Counted from the first letter of the stretch, positions 11,590 through 26,100 are shown. The stretch is 64,000 nt of DNA from Saururus chinensis (GCA_035235625.1 CP141141.1:47143719-47207718); one strand, 5' to 3'. Notes: generated from the letters alone by a model not told the origin. Translations and numbers: made by a program.

Positions 11590-11796
11590 AGGAAAGAGTT
11601 TTTCATGCTCCCCTCTGACAATGAGCCTAGCAAAAGGAATGCATGTGCACCCTTGATATTTGAGATCGATTGTGCATATGCTAGACTAGCACTAATGTGC
11701 GCTAGCATGTGCACTGTCGATCCCATGGATAAAGGGCTCTCATGCGTTTTTTACACTGGGCTCACTGTCAAAGTGAAGCATCAATAATGCTTCCTT
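11590..11796. mobile_element. Palindromic MITE, family 1, copy A
   Basis: A 207-bp element whose left end (GAGTTTTTCATGCTCC, then ATGAGCCTAG and AAGGAATGCATG) recurs inverted at its right end (CATGCG, CACTGGGCTCACTG, GAAGCATC). It has the same layout as copies at 29073, 31082, 39969 and 62632. No coding capacity. Confidence 0.7.
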
Positions 11797-13766
11797 AGAG
11801 GAGTGTCATTCTCCATTTCTAGTGGTCGAAGCTGCCAAGTCACAAAAGAAGTATCATATATGCTATTGTATGCATAAGTTATGCAACTATACTATCTATG
11901 CATAAGTGGAAACAATTATCATTGAATAATTGCTAAAATCTCAAATCGTAGTGGTTTTGATTCTCACATTTTATGTATGCATTATTTGAAAAATGATGCA
12001 AAGTGTAATAAAAAATAAAGTCTATGTTCATTGACACAGAGGAAAGAATAAAGACAAACCTTTGTGAATATACAAGGGGCTTTCAATCCATGAAGGTACT
12101 TCTAAACTAATGACAAGGAAGAAGAAATTGTGCAAAGCACCCGAAGGATTTTTTTTAATAATGTTGATATTTTAAAACAATAAATAATGAAGGGTTGCAT
12201 CTTTTTATTTTTTTGTGACCTTCATTTATGTTGCACCTCTTGTTGAAAGGTGTTTTCCCTTACATTTTGTGCATGGGTTACAACAATTGAGAATAGTTGC
12301 ATCTCTTGGGTTGTGATGAGGCACCTCTTCGTAAAGAGACATACTTCTTCACTTTGCACCCCTTAAGAGTCTATAAATAGAGACCCATGAGCATTTGCAT
12401 ACACAAAAGAACGTTTACACTTATGTTATTCCTTCTCTTGTGTTGTTATCTTTTCTCTTGTGTTTTTAAACACAAATTTCATACACATTCTTATACAGTT
12501 TCAAAGAAAGTTTCGGGAGAATTTTTCAATATTGTTTATAGATTCTTAAAGGCTATGTTATATATTGGGAGGAAGTTTATCATATAGCCCATCGACAACT
12601 TGGATCTGTCAAGAGAGACAAATAATTCCTTAAAAAGAATTGTACTTGTACGTGCCTTAGATCTTAAAAGTTGTATGTTCATCCTCCTTTCAATAGCGAG
12701 TTGTTAAATCCTTCTCCATCCGCCAACCATTGTGAAGACCAACCATCATCCTCTAAATTCAAGCTCAAAAGATAACTTTCTTAATCCAGCCCCTTGCTAC
12801 CAACAAATAATAAAAGTCTCTTACGATGCCCTTTATATAATCCAATCACTGACTTAACCCTAAGCTAACCAAGGAAAAAAAATAGAACTAGGATTCCTAT
12901 ATAAAGGCCAAGAACTAAATTTAGACTAGGACTCCTAATCAAGGAGCAAAAGGTAAATATTGAAATGAAACTCTTTCCTATTAGGGTGTGGGACATGTAT
13001 CACATCTAGCCTACACAAAAAAATATTCCAACTAAAATAATTCCCATAAAATTGTGAATTTTATTAAATGTTAATAATATTTAATTAACAAATATTTTTT
13101 TATTTTCGTTGGAAACCTATCAACATATAGGTAAAGAAATTTTTATATTAATAATATTTTTTAGAACATAACATGCATTTATGTTTAGATTTCCAAAAGT
13201 GTTCTACAAATTTCAAACTTTTTTGTAATTAAATGAAACACCTAAAATGTACAAATTGGAAAATAAAACAGGTTCAAGTAACTATGATGAAAAATGCCAA
13301 GGTCAATACCAAGTCCACAATAGGTCTTGTTTTTACAAGAGTTGAACAAATATTGACATGGTTTGGTTTAGTTTGATTCCTATCTCCATTCATTAAAAAA
13401 TAGAGTATATTTTAGTTTTGTACTTTGGTTTCAGCGGGTAATTAAACCAGAATGGAGATGTGTCAAAATCAAACCGAATTGAACCAAATAAGCCCCACTT
13501 ATTAATGGTATAAGAATGATGAAGTAAAATTTTGATGTTTGACGTGAAAACGTCATAGTATCAATACTCATAAATATAACAAAAGCGAAGGAATTCAATC
13601 ATCTCATATCAATTCAAACCAAGCAACAAGGACCCTTATAAAAAGTATTTTTCCCAAAGTTATTACAAGACTCCAAACTAGTCCTCTCAACACAAAGAAA
13701 ATACAACACCAAATTTATGAGCATATATACAGCATTAATGCCACATCTTAGAAAGAAAGAAGTCAC
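11797..13766. other. Intergenic between MITE and ADH
   Basis: AT-rich, without a gene that I can support. It contains the LTR-like remnant listed at 12180-12660. The ADH 3' UTR lies at the right end. Confidence 0.5.
12180..12660 (+). mobile_element. Possible solo LTR remnant (fossil)
   Basis: A TATA box (CTATAAATAGAG at 12372) sits in front of a stretch with short T-rich and CACAAA runs, the layout of an LTR promoter and R region. No partner LTR, primer site or coding part was found, so the limits and family are uncertain. An orphan host promoter is the alternative. Confidence 0.25.
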
Positions 13767-16063
<2,297 letters not shown>

Positions 16064-16188
16064 CTCTTGCTTTCACTATTCGAGCTTCTTCTCGGCCTGT
16101 TCAAAAATTTCTCGAAAGCTTTGCTAAGGATCCTTCCAAGTTCCAAGTTGATGCTCAGATGTACGAAAGGAGGCTAGCATGGCAGCCG

Positions 16189-16196
16189 TTTATATA
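16189..16196 (-). promoter_or_regulatory. TATA box of ADH
   Basis: On the minus strand CCCTATATAAACGG lies about 126 bases upstream of the ADH start codon. The intervening leader of roughly 95 bases fits plant ADH genes. Confidence 0.6.
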
Positions 16197-16587
16197 GGGC
16201 ACGCAGTCGCAGACATGGTTAGGCAGGAAGTGAAAACCGTTGTCCGATACGACGGCGTAGCAGGTTTTAGAGACGCACGGAAACGAAAACCAGCATCTCG
16301 TTTTTCCTGCCTCCCGGCTTCAAATCTGGTATCTCTTCCATTTCGCTGGTCAACCCGCACGCGCAGCAACTTGTCTAAGTTGACCAAAGAGAAGCACTTG
16401 ATGCGATACTCTCAGGCGGCCCACCAACCTGCCTGTCAGGAGCACTAAGCCCATGAGGCCATGTCTTGGGCAGAGAAACTTTCAGGGCTGCCTTTCTAAT
16501 TTGTTCAGGCCCATTAACTTGTCACGACTTATTACATGTAAAAAGCTTGTGCCAGGTTTAGAAACTTGCTCGTTCCCTAAACTTTAC

Positions 16588-16983
16588 GCTTCCTTTTTTT
16601 GTTTTTTTGGAAACTTACTCCTCCTAAACTCCGTGAAAAGACCGAGTTCCCAAATATAAACCGAACCACATGCGCCGTTGATTTTCTCTGATGGACGGCC
16701 AGCAAAGCTTCCTGCGCTGGGTGAAGCTGATCACGATTTTATGTTTATATGAGCCACAAAGAGCAACAGTTCTATGTTAGCGTAGGTTTCCTTTTTTTGT
16801 TTTTTTGGAAACATCCTCCTCCTAAACTCCATGAAAAGACCGAGTTCCCTAATATAAACCGAACCACATGCGCCGTTGATTTCCTCTGATGGACGGCCAG
16901 CAAAGCTTCCTACGCTGGGTGAAGCTGATCACGATTTTTTGTTTATATAAGCCACAAAGAGCAACAGTTCTACGTTAATTTGT
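16588..16983 (+). repeat. 198-bp tandem duplication upstream of the kinase gene
   Basis: Two adjacent copies (about 16588-16785 and 16786-16983) repeat with a period of 198 bases. Shared words include GAAAAGACCGAGTTCCC, CATGCGCCGTTGATTT, GATGGACGGCCAGC and GGTGAAGCTGATCACG. Differences are few. Each copy ends with a TATA-like element: TTTATATGAG in the first and TTTATATAAG in the second. The duplication makes up most of the proximal promoter of the gene at 17037. Confidence 0.9.
16943..16950 (+). promoter_or_regulatory. TATA box of the MAPKKK-like gene
   Basis: TTATATAA in the second copy of the tandem repeat is 94 bases upstream of the ATG. The equivalent position in the first copy reads TTATATGA, a weaker match. 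Confidence 0.55.
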
Positions 16984-17036
16984 AACAGACGTGCAGCAAG
17001 CTCTGATCAGCAAGGTAGACGCCGGAGAGGAGCACC

Positions 17037-18056
17037 ATGCATGGCAACAGAAGAAACACGGGGAAGAAGATGGTGTCTTGGGTGAAAGGGACGGTTCTCG
17101 GCAAGGGGAGCTATGGCGAAGTGTGTCTGGTCAGCCGCGACGGCAAGAGTTTCGCCGTTAAGAGCTCCATCCCTCGCTCATCGGATTCCACCAGAGCCCT
17201 TCTCAACGAGGAGGAAACCCTCACCCAACTCCGCGACTGCCCCTACGTTGTCAAGTGCCTCGGCCACGAGATCACCTACAAGAAGCGCACAGCCATCTAT
17301 AACGTCTTCTTGGAGTACCTCCATGGTGGAAACCTTCGCGACTACATCACGTGCTCCCGCCTCCCTGAGTCCGTAGTTCGCAGCATTACGTCCTCCCTCG
17401 TCCGGGGCCTTGCCTTCATCCACGCCAAGGGCTACGTCCACTGCGACATTAAGCCCGAGAACATCCTCCTCTCGTCTCTCTTGCCGCCGGAAGTTAAGAT
17501 TTGCGACTTCGGACTGGCCAAGAAAGCTGGAGAGAGCTGCGGTACCGGCCTACGAGGCACCCTACAATACATGTCCCCCGAGGCCGTGACCAGCAGCTGC
17601 TTTGAACAGCCCATGGACGTGTGGGCTCTCGGCTGCGTAGTACTACAGATGTGCACGGGCCAGCTGCCCTGGGAGCTTCGTCGGGCGGGCGGAAGGAAAG
17701 ACTGCAGCGTCCTGGATCGAATTGCGTCCGATGAGGAGTACCCGGACGTCCCCTCAAGCTTGTCCGACTTGTGCAAGGATTTCCTCGACCGCTGCTTTGT
17801 GCGAAACGCGGAGTACCGATGGACGGCTGATATGCTTCTAGAGCACCCTTTCCTTCAAGCGTCTTCGCCAAAAAGCCTTGATGCTGAAGCTATGGCTCCC
17901 AGTGAGAAGAAGGATGATATTATTTCAGGTAAAACTTCGGAGAAGAACGGTGAGGAGGTGGAGGAGTCAGCACAGTACATGAGAAGCAGCGGCTTGCCAA
18001 GGAAAAGACAGAAGCTCACAATTAGGGTTGGGAAGTCTATCTTGCATTGCTGTTAG
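17037..18056 (+). CDS. MAPKKK-like serine/threonine protein kinase (MAPKKK17/18 type)
   Basis: An intronless gene of 339 residues. The kinase domain covers about residues 14-274. The glycine loop is GKGSYGEV (22-29), the ATP lysine is K42 in FAVKSS, and the helix C glutamate lies in LLNEEETL. The catalytic loop is YVHCDIKPENILL with D137, K139 and N142. DFG is at 157-159 and GTLQYMSPEAV ends the activation segment. The HCD form of the catalytic loop and the compact single-exon form are typical of plant MEKK-like MAPKKK17-21 proteins, several of which act in abscisic acid and stress signalling. The tail of about 65 residues is acidic, then basic. The coding GC content is much higher than the flanks, as in other intronless plant kinases. 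It is head-to-head with ADH, about 970 bases apart. Confidence 0.9.
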   Translation: MHGNRRNTGKKMVSWVKGTVLGKGSYGEVCLVSRDGKSFAVKSSIPRSSDSTRALLNEEETLTQLRDCPYVVKCLGHEITYKKRTAIYNVFLEYLHGGNLRDYITCSRLPESVVRSITSSLVRGLAFIHAKGYVHCDIKPENILLSSLLPPEVKICDFGLAKKAGESCGTGLRGTLQYMSPEAVTSSCFEQPMDVWALGCVVLQMCTGQLPWELRRAGGRKDCSVLDRIASDEEYPDVPSSLSDLCKDFLDRCFVRNAEYRWTADMLLEHPFLQASSPKSLDAEAMAPSEKKDDIISGKTSEKNGEEVEESAQYMRSSGLPRKRQKLTIRVGKSILHCC

Positions 18057-18322
18057 ACTACTGTTTGTGATTGATCAAAACTTCCAATTAGTTCACTTTG
18101 TAATTATTTTTTGTAAAACACTTGGTTGTTTATATTAATGAAATTGATCTTTTTTCTAATTATTTTACATGGTATTGATATGCATGTAGTATGCTGTTCG
18201 AGTGTTAGCAACATTAGCATAACCGCATGAATACGCTTATAATCATTTGTAACCCAACTTGACGTTGTTTGGCTTTATTTTTGTAATAAAACATAAAGTA
18301 ACCCAACTATCTCAATTGACAC
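18057..18322. other. Kinase 3' flank
   Basis: Contains likely polyadenylation words (AATGAAATT near 18139, AATAAAACAT near 18285) and no other gene. Confidence 0.5.
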
Positions 18323-19183
18323 TGTTTTGGGCTTTTATAAAACTGTCTCGGTAATGGGTTTGAGTCAGAATACTCATTAAGTTGTAGTTTTAAGTGGCGA
18401 ATTTAAACCATTGAATGACCTATGAATGGACGGTCAGGATTCTAGGGTTCTTAACAGTGGTGTCCTAGTTTAGTTATAAATACACCATTAGCCATCCTAA
18501 TTCGGTGCCTTAAGCAAGATTACTCTCAGCCAAATTCTAAACCAGAAATATTATTATGATTATGAAGAAGATTACCAGAAGATCAAGCTTTGTTGATTCT
18601 AATGGCTACAAGTATCCCTAATCTCCTGCATTAAAGTTTTCTATCAATTGGTATCGAGGCAAGTTTATTAATTGCATGTTCAAAATTTTTTTTTGCAAAT
18701 GGGTTTATAAGACTAAATAAAAATCTATCTGGTAACATTAGCAGATATAAGACCCGACTTGTAGCCAAAGAATTTTTTCATAAAGATGATGTTAACTATA
18801 ATAAAATATTCTCTCTAGTTTCTACAAAAGATTCATTGAGAGTTATTTTGGCCCTTTTAGCCCATTTTGACTTTGAGTTACATCAAATGGATGTCAAGAC
18901 GACGTTCTTGAATGAGGATCTTGAGGAGGAGGTGTATATGACTCAGCCTGAAGGATTCACCTCAAATAAAGGAAGTCATTTGGTTTGTAGACTCAATAAG
19001 TCAATATATAGATTGAAACAGGCCACCCGACAGTGGTATTTGAAGTTCAATGATGTTATTACTTAATTTGGTTTTAAGGAGAATATTGTTAATCAGTACA
19101 TATACCTTAAGGTTAGTGGGAGTCGTTACACGTTTCTGGTCTTGTATGTTGATGACATTCTATTTGAAAGCAGTGATTTAGGG
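18323..19183 (+). mobile_element. Copia retrotransposon remnant (fossil), host of the gypsy insertion
   Basis: A candidate LTR runs from about 18323 (TGTTTTGGGC) to 18646 (CTATCA), with a TATA box near 18473. It is followed by a primer site like initiator tRNA-Met, TGGTATCGAGGC. Reverse transcriptase sequence of Ty1/copia type lies at about 18780-19180 (HQMDVKTTFLNEDLEEEVYM, then LYVDDILFES). Most of the element between primer site and reverse transcriptase is missing. It is broken, and its right side stops where the Ty3/gypsy LTR begins, so it is older than that element. Confidence 0.7.
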
Positions 19184-21806
19184 ATGTTGTGTAGCATCCA
19201 GGATTTTCAAGGTAATTTTCTGATCTTTTTCAGCATTTTTTCCATATTTTTTTGGAATTAATTGATGAAGAATTAGCATAGTAAGGGTTTTTATTTATTA
19301 GGAACTTAAATTGGGTAGGGTCACCTAGTGGGGACCACTTAGGGGTGACTTGGCATAGGGGTAAGTGGCTTTACGTACCATTACCTTCTCCTTATATAAC
19401 AAGGCTTCTCCCCTCCTTCTCTTATTTAAACCCACCTTAAAAGAACCCTAGCCTCCATCTCCTTCTTCATAATCTGTGAGAAAACCATTAAGGCTGAGGG
19501 CTTGGAGGTTCTGGTGGCCGGATAAGAAGGTTCGTCGCCGGAAAAGGAGGTGAGGAGGAGGAGCGTGCACGAAGACACCGTCGGGAAAGGTAGGATCCTT
19601 GTTTATAATCTCCAAAATATGGGAGTTACTTAATATAATTGTATGATCGTTACTTCTTCCTACAAACATGATCGTATTACGTTCCTCGTAAGAGATTACT
19701 GAATTCAAACTTTTGGTTTGCTCGTGGGTAATAGTATAATGTGATGCTATTTATATATTAAAAAAAAAGTGCATATGCATGGCTCGGCCATACACTGGCC
19801 GATGCTGATGAAGGGGAGTCCTTCTTCGTCACAGCAAGGCCCAGGTGAGTGTTGGAATTGCCTTCGGCTTCCAGAGTCGATTTGCTTGTTCGTGGCAGCA
19901 AAGGAAGGAGAGAAACCTCTGCAGAAATTTCAGCTGCCGTTTGTTCAAATTTTGCTGTAACGGCTATAGGTATGACAAGCCTAGCGAGACAAGGAGGAGG
20001 ATTAACGGGAAAAGCATTGCTGACTTCCCAACTATTCGCCCGGAACTTAGACTCACCGATCGGAGAGCCTCTGTTTCACCGGTCAGTGAAGCAGAAGCGT
20101 CTCTGTTTCACTGTTGGTGCACTCAGAATGGATCGGCCGGTGGAGATAGGAGATTAATACATAAATTAATTATTTTCGGTTCTGAAGTGTTGCTAGGAGG
20201 GTGAAAACGAAGGTTTTCTTGCAGCCTTGCGCTGCCGGAAGAGCACCAGGGCGTCTTCTCTTCCCTGTACACAAGATGGGAGCGGGACAGAGAGTTAGGG
20301 GCGGCGCTTGGCGCCGTAGGAACCGCCCAGAAAGGTTGAGGGGTCAAGGCGAAACTTTTCCGGCAAGACCAGGGCCGAAAGTCCGGCGGAAGAAAGCTGG
20401 CCGGACTTCCTCTGCTCTGGTCTGCCGGTTGTTGTTTCTGCAGGGTCGTGGTGAGGAAGATGATGGGTCGGGAAGCAGTTCGGCCGACCCATCCATTATT
20501 TACCCCTGAACCGGCCCGGTTCACAGGAAATTGGGCTGGTTCAAGCCAAAACATCTTAATTTCATTTATTTTGCTAAAATACATCTACTTGTATATTTTT
20601 TAAAATGGTGAAAAATAATAAATAATTAGTTAAAAACCTTGCAATGGGGCATGAGGGGTTTAAATGACTAATAGTACCTTCATTAATATTTTAAATATAC
20701 TAATGTACCTTTAGGGGTGATTAGGGGTTAATGAACGGTGTGAGAACATATTCGTTCATTTGAGCGAACGTGTGACCTAAATAAATTATTTTGGACAGTG
20801 CTTGTTTTATGCGGAACCTTGAGCCTAGAGTCTTAGGTTCCTTGGAATTTTATCTGCAAAGTCTGTAAAGACTTATTTTTTCCACAATTGGGGAATGGTG
20901 GAGATTGCGATACGCTTCTCCATCGCCACGACGGTTTGGGTATTGACCAGAAGGTCTTTACCGCGGGTCTCCCGCAGGTCTTCCTAGGACCATATAGTGC
21001 GTACGAAAAGCGGAGTTATATGAGCATCATGGAAGGCTTGTGTTTCTTGCCAATCTGTGTCCATGAACACAGTTGGGATCCATTCCTTCAGACTCATAGC
21101 AGGTTATTGAGAGCCCTGAGGGATTGGGTCAAGCTGCTGTTAAGCAGTCTACTCCAAGGTTGGAGTCTGATATTAAGAGTTGTTGCAGAGATTAACTTCT
21201 GCATCAGTTTTGTGTTACTTTGGTGGTTTAGTCTCTGATATTGAGGCTTTTAATACTTTGAGAATGGGTTAAGGGCTTGATTTTAACAGAGCTAGATATC
21301 ATTAGAATAAAAATTCAGTGGCTTATGAATGATAATTAAAAACCAAAGCTTAGTCCCTTACTGGGTTTTATAAACTTGTTTGATCCTATTGAGTATAAGT
21401 GGGTATACTTATGCACCTTCGTGATGCAGGTACCTCAGAGGAGGAGTAGCAGAGTAGCTGGATTCGTGGAGCGAGAACTCACTGCTTCAGAGTAGGATTT
21501 GCTTTATTTCAGTAGATTGTAATAAGGCACGAGAGTTGTCATTACATACTTTATTTGTTATTCTCTATTAGTTATTAGATTTTGCACATGGACGAGACCT
21601 GGCTCTTTATTTAATGAATTCTATCGACTATTATGATTATTCATGGTTTGATATTATCAATATATTGAAAAACGGCAGTCACGGATTGAGGTTAATTTAG
21701 TTAATGGTTTTCATGATTTGACTTGAAGAAAGAAAAAAAAATTATTACTCAAATTTTTCGCTGCATTTTCTTCGAAAGTGTTATTTAGAAAACCCCAGCC
21801 GTGACA
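19184..21806 (+). repeat. 5' LTR of the Ty3/gypsy fossil
   Basis: Begins TGTTGTGTAGCATCC directly after Copia reverse transcriptase sequence and ends GTGACA before the primer site. A TATA box (CTTATATAAC) lies near 19391. At about 2.6 kb it is long, as in the Tekay/Del group. A GC-rich part (19440-20520) contains open frames that are not genes. Confidence 0.65.
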
Positions 21807-21808
21807 GT

Positions 21809-21820
21809 TGGTATCGGAGC
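21809..21820 (+). other. Primer-binding site of the Ty3/gypsy fossil
   Basis: TGGTATCGGAGC, two bases after the LTR end, matches the 3' end of plant initiator tRNA-Met (TGGTATCAGAGC) at all but one position. Confidence 0.75.
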
Positions 21821-22104
21821 CCAGGTTAATTCCATCTGCAAGTTGATGACTAATGAGAGTGATAATTAGAGCATGGAATGGAAGGTTTATGGGTAGAATT
21901 TCTATTCTTAGAATCTATGTTATCTTGTAGGTCGAGATGACACCGAATCAAGTTTATTATCGTACTAGGAGAGCTGCTCCAGAGGAGAATGTGCCAAAGA
22001 ACCCTCCTGTAGTGGTTGCCACTGTTGCAAATGTTACCATGACTTGTGGGTAGGATGGAGGATCTGGTGCATCTTCTTCAGGTATTGCTGCACAAGGCCA
22101 AGAT

Positions 22105-25100
22105 TTGAACCTTGCAGAGATGAGGGTTATGTTTCAGGAGATAACCAGAACAATTCATGTCCAGACAGAACTTATTCAGGCACATGCAGCTCATGCACAG
22201 ACTTTGCAGGAACAAGCAGTGCAAGCCAGAGAGGTTCAAGTGCAGGCTCAACAACGTGCTGAGGTGGAGAGGCATGAAGCACGTGACTCTGCATTGGTGG
22301 AGCGCTTTAAGAAGCTGACACCCTCTTTTACAGGAAAGGATGACCCTGAAGAAGCAGAAAAATGGGTGGAAGCGGTGGAGAAGACATTCGTGGCTATGGC
22401 TATGAGCTCTGAACGGAAGGTTGATGTAGCTTTCATGCTTACAGAGGAGGCACACTTCTGGTGGAAGATGGTCAAGGACACTCAGTTTCAGGGTAGAACT
22501 AATATATCTTGGGACGAGTTCATTGATGTCTTCTATCAAAAATATTTTCCCCCACATGTTAGAAGGAGAAAGGAAAAAGAGTTCTTGGATTTGGAACAGG
22601 GAGAGATGTCTGTGGTCCAATATGAGACTAAGTTTGTGCAGCTTTTGAGGTTTGCAAGACAAGCTGTGCAGACAGATGATCAAAAGAAGGATCACTTTGT
22701 TTGGAGTCTAAGGGAAGGACTGAGGTCTAAGGTGCTGTCTTCCAGACCGACATCTTTTGCTGATGCAGTGGCTCAGGCCTCTATTCATGAGGAGGACTAC
22801 TTGAGGTCTAAGAACCGGAGGAGAGGGTTAGAGACCAAGAAGAATGAGAACTCTATGGACTCTAAAAGGCCCAGAAATGATAATCAGAACCGGCAGCCAT
22901 TTAAGCAGCAAAAGAGTACTAGTGAGGGTACTAACCCGAGCTTCAGTCAGAGTTCTGGACAACAACAGACAAAGAAATCTGACAAGTGTGGTACTTGTGG
23001 AAGATATCACCCCGGGCAGCAGTGTACAAATGAAACCAGAACTTATTTTGTATGCAACAAGCAAGGACATATTGTCAAAAATTGCCCTGACAAGCAAGTG
23101 AAGATCAATGTTGAAGATCCCTCAAAGAAAGTGAAGGCTAGAGTTTTCTCACTTTCATCTGAAGATGCAGAGAAGAATGATGTCGTTGAAGGTACACTTT
23201 CTATCTTTGATCAGTTTGCTAAGATTCTTTTGGATCCAAGTGCAACTCACTCTTTTATATCTACGGTGTTTGCTTTGAGCATAGAGTACCCTAAGTCTGT
23301 TTTACCACATGAATTACTTGTTCATACACCTATTGGGAATCCAGTTCAAGCATTGGATTACCTCCAAGGTGTACCTATTTGTTTGGGTAAGCGGGAATTG
23401 CCAGCTGACCTAGTTATCCTTAATATGTTGGATTTTGATGTAATCCTAGGGATGGACTGGTTGTCTAAATTTTATGCCTTAGTTGATTGTAATCAGAAAA
23501 GGGTTACCTTTAAAATTCCTGGGGAGAGAGAAATTGTATTTCAGGGGATCAAGGAAAGAGGAAATTCTTGTATTATTTCAGCTTTGAAGGCCAACAAACT
23601 CTTGGCAAAGGGATGTGTGGCTTACCTTGCTAGTGTAGTCACACTAGAGTCTACCAGACCTAACTTGGAGGACATAGAGGTTGTCTCTGAGTTTTTAGAT
23701 GTCTTTCCTGAAGAACTTCCTAGTCTCCCACCCAAAAGGGAGATTGATTTCACCATTGACCTTATACCAGGCACATCCCTAATTTCCAAAGCACCTTATA
23801 GGATGGCTCTAGCTGAATTAAAGGAGTTAAAAGAGCAGCTTCATGATCTTTTAGACAGGAGTTTCATCCGTCCCAGTGTCTCTCCTTGGGGGGGCACCTG
23901 TCTTGTTTGTGAAGAAGAAGGATGGTTCACTTCGCTTGTGCATAGATTATCAAATGTTGAATCAAGTGACCATAAAGAATAAGTATCCACGTCCTCGGAT
24001 TGATGATCTCTTTGACCAGCTCCAATCAGCAAAAGTCTTCTCCCGTATTGATTTGAGATCTGGTTATCACCAATTGAGGATTCGAGAAGAGGATATACCA
24101 AAAATTGCTTTTAGAACTAGGTATGGCTATTATGAATTTTTGGTTATGCCTTTTGGACTGACTAATGCTCCTGCAGCCTTCATGGATCTTATGAACATGA
24201 TATATAAACCTTGGTTAGACAGATTCGTGATAGTGTTTGTAGATGATATATTAATCTATTCAGCCACAGTTGAAGAACACAGAGATCATTTAAGAGAAGT
24301 GTTGCAAACTCTCAGAAATCATAAGTTATATGCAAAATTCAGCAAATGTGACTTTTGGTTAGAAAGCATCAACTTTTTGGGGCATGTCATATCCAAGGAT
24401 GGGGTAGCCGTTGATCTTGCAAAAGTTGAGGCTGTGATGGAATGGGAAAGACCTAAATCTATTACCGAAATTCGTAGTTTCCTTAGTTTAGCAGGTTATT
24501 ACAGGCGATTCATTGATGGATTTTCCACTTTAGCCTTACCTATGACCAAGCTGACTAGGAAGGGTGTCAGATTTACTTGGGATGAAGTATGTGAAAACAG
24601 TTTTCAAGAATTGAAGAGAAGGTTAACTAGTGCTCCTATTCTTACTTTACCTTCAGGAGAAGGTGGGTTTGTGATTTATAGCGATGCCTCTAGCAAGGGG
24701 TTGGGTTGTGTATTGATGCAGCGAGGCAAAGTCATAGCATACGCATCTAGGCAGTTGAAGGTTCACGAGCAGAACTACCCCACACATGATTTGGAATTGG
24801 TTGTTGTGGTTTTTGCTCTGAAGATATGGCGGCACTACCTTTATGGCGAAACCTTTGAAGTTTACACTGATCATAAGAGCTTAAAATATGTGTTTTCCCA
24901 GAAGGACCTGAATATGAGACAGAGAAGATGGCTTGAGTACTTAAAGGATTATGACTTTACCATTCTGTATCACCCTGGAAAAGTTAACGTGGTGGCAGAT
25001 GCTCTAAGTAGAAAATCTGAAACCATGGTAGTACAAATGATGATTAAGGAATGAGAATTGCTACAGAGCATGGCTAGCCTTTATATAAATGTTCCTTCCA

Positions 25101-25532
25101 GAAAAGGGAAGCCAATGTTAGCTAATTTTTCTATCCAGTCAGAGCTAGTGGAGAAAATCATTGCAGCCCAACAAACTGATGATGAGGTTCAGAAATTGGT
25201 GGAAAGACCTAACTTCTCTCAGGGAACCAATGGAGGTGTGCGTTTTAGCAGAAGGCTAGTTGTTCCCGCCATTCCTAGCTTAAGGCAAGAACTATTACAT
25301 GAAGCCCATCATTCCAGATACACTATACATCCGGGAGGGAATAAGATGTATCAAGATTTGAAGCGGAGTTTCTGGTGGGAAGGCATAAAGAGAGACATCG
25401 GGGAATTCGTGTCGAAATGTCTGACTTGCCAACAGGTTAAGGCAGAGCATCAGAGGCCTGCAGGTCTATTGAACCCCTTAGAAATTCTGCAATGGAAATG
25501 GGAGCATATCACGATGGACTTTGGAGGGCACC
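22105..25532 (+). pseudogene. gag-pol region of the Ty3/gypsy fossil
   Basis: Parts in order: gag about 22105-22980, with FTGKDDPEEAEKWVEAVEKTF and RRRKEKEFLDLEQGEMSV; a CCHC zinc knuckle near 23040-23085; aspartic protease near 23200-23480; reverse transcriptase about 23740-24560, with its [10 protein letters not shown] catalytic motif; RNase H about 24640-25020; and the start of integrase with the HH-CC zinc-binding region near 25290-25440. The element is broken and ends within integrase. It encodes no working protein set. Confidence 0.85.
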
Positions 25533-26100
25533 TGTGTGATACCATCACATAGTAAATCCCGAAGTATTTTAAAAAATAAGAAAGGGTGAGCATAAACTCA
25601 GTAAGGCTTTGAAAACACTCTCATTTACACCATAACACATGAGTTCCTTTAAAACAAATTCTTTACACAAAAACTTATGATAATCTAGTGTGAATGAATA
25701 TCAAAAGTCATCACAATATAATCATCCAGCCACGTGTCGGCTTAGCTATGCACCAAATCTGGTTTGCGGCTAGATATGGCTGTCGCAGGCCAGATCCGAA
25801 TTTGGACTCCGCGGTCAGGTCTCGCCGCTAAAGTTATTGCTGGAGTCAAGATCGCTGGAGCAGGAGCTGTCAGCTGTCACTCAAAGAAAATAGGCTAGGG
25901 TTTAATGTACTAGAGGAAGTATGAGCAAAATGAAGGAAAAAATATGAGAGAATGAAGTAAAAAAAAATTTCTTCATTTTCTTTGGGGAACACAGTAAAAA
26001 ACTAGGGTCTAAATAAAACCATTTAAAAAAAAATGAGGAGTAGGAAATAACAGCATGTTTTAAACCTATAAATTACTTGGTTTTTCTATGTTTTTTTTTT
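25533..26100 (-). mobile_element. LTR fragment of a second retroelement (fossil), inverted
   Basis: Integrase sequence stops at TGTGATACCATCACATAG. Read on the minus strand the following DNA contains TTACTGAGTTTATGCTCACC and ends GGTATCACA, wording that I associate with LTR ends of plant Ty3/gypsy elements. I see no internal region. The right limit is approximate, and the assignment rests on the boundary and these words only. Confidence 0.35.

Larger units (their letters stand above)
19184..25532 (+). mobile_element. Ty3/gypsy chromovirus-like element (fossil), 3'-truncated
   Basis: It comprises a 5' LTR (about 19184-21806), a tRNA-Met primer site, gag, protease, reverse transcriptase, RNase H and the start of integrase. 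The order and the reverse transcriptase wording suggest the Tekay/Del branch of chromoviruses. It is broken: the coding region has a few breaks, and the integrase end, polypurine tract and 3' LTR are missing. No second LTR exists in the window, so age cannot be estimated from LTR divergence. Long readable stretches suggest it is younger than the Copia elements here. It sits inside the Copia remnant on its left. Confidence 0.85.

Noticed and set aside
12387-12587. A 66-codon frame after a TATA box
   Set aside because: Hydrophobic low-complexity translation inside an LTR-like stretch, with no family similarity.
19769-20584. Overlapping open frames of 60-150 codons
   Set aside because: They lie in the GC-rich part of the gypsy LTR and change meaning in every frame; no protein is recognised.
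22078-22695. A 205-codon frame on the minus strand
   Set aside because: It is antisense to gag of the Ty3/gypsy fossil.
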